A DNA stretch of 15,582 nt, taken from assembly GCA_002293365.1 (NCBI GenBank), contig DBDD01000035.1, positions 1 through 15,582 on the forward strand, in the 5' to 3' direction. The stretch is from Christensenella sp. UBA941. Its GTDB lineage: Bacteria > Bacillota > Clostridia > Christensenellales > UBA941. The translations under genes and the position numbers were made by a program. The notes under the pieces are model-generated. The model was not told the DNA's origin and searched no databases. It saw only the letters and a program-made list of their open reading frames with translations. Shown here one piece after another: positions 14,118-15,582 of this stretch; position 1 is the first letter of the stretch; every line of letters starts with the position of its first letter.

Positions 14118-14432
14118 GTTTTCGGGAAGGATAACCACCGCGAAAGCGGCGTTCATTACGCGCCGCCCGTCAAGGTTATTCGCGCGGTGAGCACCCCCGC
14201 GACGATCACGGCCCGCGAGCTTCGCATCCCTCACGACTTGCGCCATACATTCATAACGCTTCAAATTACGGTGGGCGTCGATATCCGCACATTGCAAGCC
14301 CGTACAGGCCATGCGCAAGCCTCGACCCTGCTGAACGTGTACAGCCATTCGATTAAGAGCGCCCAAGAGAAAGCAGCGCAAGCGCTGGATGCCGTGTTGC
14401 TCGGGGGCAAGCAGCCTATAAAGAAAACATAA
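14118..14432 (+). pseudogene. Tyrosine recombinase (integrase) remnant 2, catalytic C-terminus only
   Basis: An open frame reaching TAA (14430-14432). It contains IPHDLRHTFITLQITVGVDI (the HxxR motif), RTGHAQASTLLNVYSHS (the GH motif and catalytic Tyr) and an Ala-rich C-terminal helix. The N-terminal arm-binding and core-binding domains and box I are absent; the frame remains open leftward until it runs into the hicAB operator. Remnant 1 also has its own C-terminus with a different sequence, so these are two separate integrases. A good start codon with a ribosome site is not seen, so it is probably not expressed. Confidence 0.85.
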
Positions 14433-14442
14433 TGAAATCGGG

Positions 14443-14460
14443 TCGCGCCGGGCGGCGCGA
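14443..14460. repeat. GC-rich palindrome after integrase remnant 2
   Basis: TCGCGCCG (14443-14450) and CGGCGCGA (14453-14460) form an inverted repeat with a 2-bp centre. No T-run follows. It may be part of the attachment-site architecture or a chance hairpin. Confidence 0.5.
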
Positions 14461-14476
14461 GATGCTTTACAGAAGC

Positions 14477-14498
14477 AAAGTTGAACAAAAGTTGAACA
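14477..14498 (+). repeat. Left pair of AGTTGAA repeats (candidate integrase arm sites)
   Basis: Two perfect tandem copies of AAAGTTGAACA (14477-14487, 14488-14498). The core AGTTGAA recurs twice on the other side of the tRNA fragment. Confidence 0.7.
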
Positions 14499-14531
14499 AA
14501 AGATGATTTCGGCATTATTCCCAGAAATAGC

Positions 14532-14566
14532 AAAGCCCCGTTTCCCTAGAGAAACAGGGCTTTTTT
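14532..14566 (+). terminator. Strong terminator between integrase remnant 2 and the att core
   Basis: GCCC-GTTTC pairs with GAAAC-GGGC (14535-14560) with a C/A mismatch and a CCTAGA loop, followed by six T. It would end integrase transcription just before the tRNA-derived core. Confidence 0.9.
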
Positions 14567-14568
14567 GA

Positions 14569-14613
14569 TGGTGGGCGATCAGGGGCTCGAACCCGGGACA
14601 CCCTGATTAAGAG
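14569..14613 (-). other. 3' fragment of tRNA-Lys(CTT): attachment-site core
   Basis: On the minus strand these 45 bases read as the 3' part of tRNA-Lys(CTT): anticodon loop CTCTTAATC, the variable region, T arm with GGGTTCGAGCC, acceptor strand and terminal CCA (14571-14569). From memory of clostridial tRNA-Lys(CTT) the match stops right after 14613, and the 5' half of a tRNA is not present to the right, so this is not a functional tRNA. Tyrosine integrases commonly use tRNA 3' ends as attB, and the integrated element carries a copy of that end. A C in the acceptor strand (position 14576 region) appears to differ from the usual base, which fits a decayed copy. Confidence 0.8.
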
Positions 14614-14622
14614 GAGGATTAT

Positions 14623-14691
14623 TAACTCGTTTCGTGATCTGAAGCGCGATTAAAAAAGCCCTAAGTTAGGGCATAAATCGCGTACGAGTTA
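14623..14691. repeat. Three nested inverted repeats
   Basis: Outer arms TAACTCGT (14623-14630) and ACGAGTTA (14684-14691); middle arms CGCGATT (14645-14651) and AATCGCG (14676-14682); inner arms GCCCTAA (14658-14664) and TTAGGGC (14666-14672). Six A before the inner stem make it a possible minus-strand terminator (AGGGC followed by TTTTTT). Confidence 0.75.
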
Positions 14692-14741
14692 GACACGCTA
14701 ATGGAAGTAAATGGAGCTGGAGTTTGATCTTATCGTGTCTA
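14690..14741. repeat. Inverted repeat TAGACACG/CGTGTCTA
   Basis: TAGACACG (14690-14697) and CGTGTCTA (14734-14741), 8 bp perfect, with 36 bp between. Its left arm overlaps the outer arm of the nested repeats and its right arm runs into the AGTTGAA repeats. Confidence 0.6.
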
Positions 14742-14782
14742 GTTGAAAAAAGTTGAAAATAATGGTCGGACGTTAGTCGGAC
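14741..14782 (+). repeat. Right pair of AGTTGAA repeats and a GTCGGAC direct repeat
   Basis: AGTTGAA at 14741-14747 and 14751-14757, same orientation as the left pair, then GTCGGAC at 14765-14771 and 14776-14782 (11-bp period). These are candidate integrase or excisionase binding sites on the second arm of an attachment site. Confidence 0.6.
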
Positions 14783-14839
14783 ACAAATAAAAAGGCGCAC
14801 ATTCCAACATGAGTTATTTCAACAATCAATTGGCAATGA

Positions 14840-14932
14840 TTAGTATCAGCGATAAAGGCATCACAAGAAGTTGGCGTCGACCAGGTATTGGCTAAGATAT
14901 CGAAATGCTCAATATTTGATGTATTTAACTAA
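14840..14932 (+). pseudogene. Possible C-terminal gene remnant
   Basis: A short open frame after a TGA, reading KASQEVGVDQVLAKISKCSI and ending DVFN at TAA (14930-14932). It has no start codon. The stop coincides with the beginning of a good terminator hairpin, as at a genuine gene end, which is the main reason to report it. The family is not recognised and it could be chance. Confidence 0.3.
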
Positions 14933-14965
14933 GCAGTTTCTTTATAGAAGCTGCTTTCAATTTTT
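14931..14965 (+). terminator. Intrinsic terminator in the AT-rich tract
   Basis: AAGCAGTTTCT (14931-14941) pairs with AGAAGCTGCTT (14946-14956) with one T-G wobble and a TTAT loop, followed by TCAATTTTT. Confidence 0.8.
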
Positions 14966-14997
14966 AAAAAGAATAACTCGGACAAAACTACGGGATC

Positions 14998-15063
14998 GCA
15001 TTTAACACAACGATTTGCATTTAACATTGTTTATGGTATTATATTATATGGAATGTTAAATGC
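14998..15063 (+). promoter_or_regulatory. Promoter region with three operator-like repeats before the last gene
   Basis: GCATTTAACA (14998-15007), GCATTTAACATT (15017-15028) and its exact reverse complement AATGTTAAATGC (15052-15063). Between the last two lies TATTATATTATAT, and TTAACA (15021-15026) is a plausible -35. The inverted pair brackets the -10 region and ends 12 bp before the start codon, the layout of an autorepressed promoter. Confidence 0.7.
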
Positions 15064-15075
15064 GGGGTGATCTGA

Positions 15076-15582
15076 TTGGATTACATAGAGCGAGCCTTTG
15101 GTGAGAAGGTGACGCGAAAGCCTTGGCAAAAAGTCGGCAAATTACCTTTGTATTTCAAAGGGCTATACCAAATAGACTATGCGACTATTGGAGGACAAGA
15201 ATGCCTCCTTATATCGCCGCAGGGTGAGCTCGGCCCGATTTCGACCATTATAAAGCACATTGCCCGTTTAAAAGACGAATGGAACGGGCCTGTTGTGTTG
15301 GAGGTGGCGCATATCACCCGGCAACGGCGTCAAAGCCTGTTGGCTGAAAAGATCCCCTTTGTCGTGCCGGACAAGCAGTTGTTCCTGCCATTTATGGGCG
15401 CGCTCCTTCAGGAGCGATTCGACAGTGAAAGAACTGTTGCCAACGAACAATTGCAGCCCTCGGCGCAGGTGCTGTTATTTCACTTTATCTACGGCAAAAA
15501 CGCGCCAATGTATATTAACCGGCTTCCGGAGATGTTCGGGCTTTCGGCTATGACGGTGACAAGAGCGGCGGAGCAGCTGACC
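15076..15582 (+). CDS. Winged-helix (MarR-like) regulator, possible antitoxin component (partial)
   Basis: 169 residues from a TTG start with GGGGTG seven bases upstream, running off the right edge. The N-terminal region (KLPLYFKGLYQIDYATIGGQ, then ECLLISP) is alpha/beta. A middle segment reads VVLEVAHITRQRRQSLL, then IPFVVPDKQLFLPFMGALLQ. The last part, after QLQPSAQVLLFHFIYG, starts a winged helix (INRLPEMFGLSAMTVTRAAE). I recall this composition in proteins annotated as MarR-type regulators next to AbiEii-type nucleotidyltransferase toxins, but the partner would lie outside the window, so the antitoxin role is an inference. Operator repeats upstream fit autoregulation. It lies just beyond the att-like region, so it may be element cargo. 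Confidence 0.65.
   Translation, partial: MDYIERAFGEKVTRKPWQKVGKLPLYFKGLYQIDYATIGGQECLLISPQGELGPISTIIKHIARLKDEWNGPVVLEVAHITRQRRQSLLAEKIPFVVPDKQLFLPFMGALLQERFDSERTVANEQLQPSAQVLLFHFIYGKNAPMYINRLPEMFGLSAMTVTRAAEQLT

Noticed and set aside
12994..14432. The two integrase pieces as one gene split by insertion of hicAB
   Set aside because: Both pieces contain a C-terminal Tyr segment with different sequence, so they cannot be halves of one protein.
14569..14613. A complete tRNA gene
   Set aside because: Only the 3' half from the anticodon loop to CCA is present; no D arm or acceptor 5' strand is found to the right, and the T stem has a mismatch.

Overview
The window looks like a Clostridia-type Firmicutes chromosome of moderate to high GC. 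The evidence is a NifS-type cysteine desulfurase next to a rhodanese-less ThiI, a BlaI/M56 pair, an EFR1-type flavodoxin-ferredoxin, a TetR with the Firmicutes-type C-terminal domain, Shine-Dalgarno sites close to AGGAGG, and frequent GTG/TTG starts. The species cannot be named from the sequence.

Left part (1-7260). The tail of an unidentified gene ends at two terminators. Then comes a lone DUF4157 zinc-protease-type protein (267-1592), the kind linked to extracellular contractile injection systems and polymorphic toxins. Its C-terminal half carries His and Cys motifs suggestive of a permuted papain-like fold. It converges, with no gap, on a minus-strand operon nifS-like > thiI > rbsK (5035-1593) that supplies sulfur for tRNA thiolation and ends with a ribokinase. 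Upstream lies a minus-strand blaI/M56 pair (7190-5210). The M56 sensor ends in a peptidoglycan-binding domain, and the promoter has two 16-bp operator-like palindromes.

Middle (7400-12960). This is a stress and redox neighbourhood. It holds an in-frame chimera of an AraC sensor domain and the tail of a DUF2000 protein (7996-7406), a divergent OsmC thiol peroxidase, a minus-strand DUF4177/CDF transporter pair, and a plus-strand series: EFR1 flavodoxin-ferredoxin, an XRE regulator fused to a full two-centre desulfoferrodoxin-like domain, and a CatA-type acetyltransferase overlapping it by 8 bp. A TetR regulator follows.

Right part (12960-15582). This is a decayed integrative-element region: two different tyrosine-recombinase remnants, a hicAB toxin-antitoxin operon with two identical operators, and a 45-bp 3' piece of tRNA-Lys(CTT) flanked on both sides by AGTTGAA repeats, an arrangement like an attP site. 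An AT-rich tract with nested inverted repeats follows, and the window ends inside a winged-helix regulator gene preceded by three operator-like repeats.

The strongest candidates for something new are the XRE-desulfoferrodoxin/acetyltransferase pair, the DUF4157 protein's C-terminal domain, the AraC-DUF2000 chimera and the attP-like junction.
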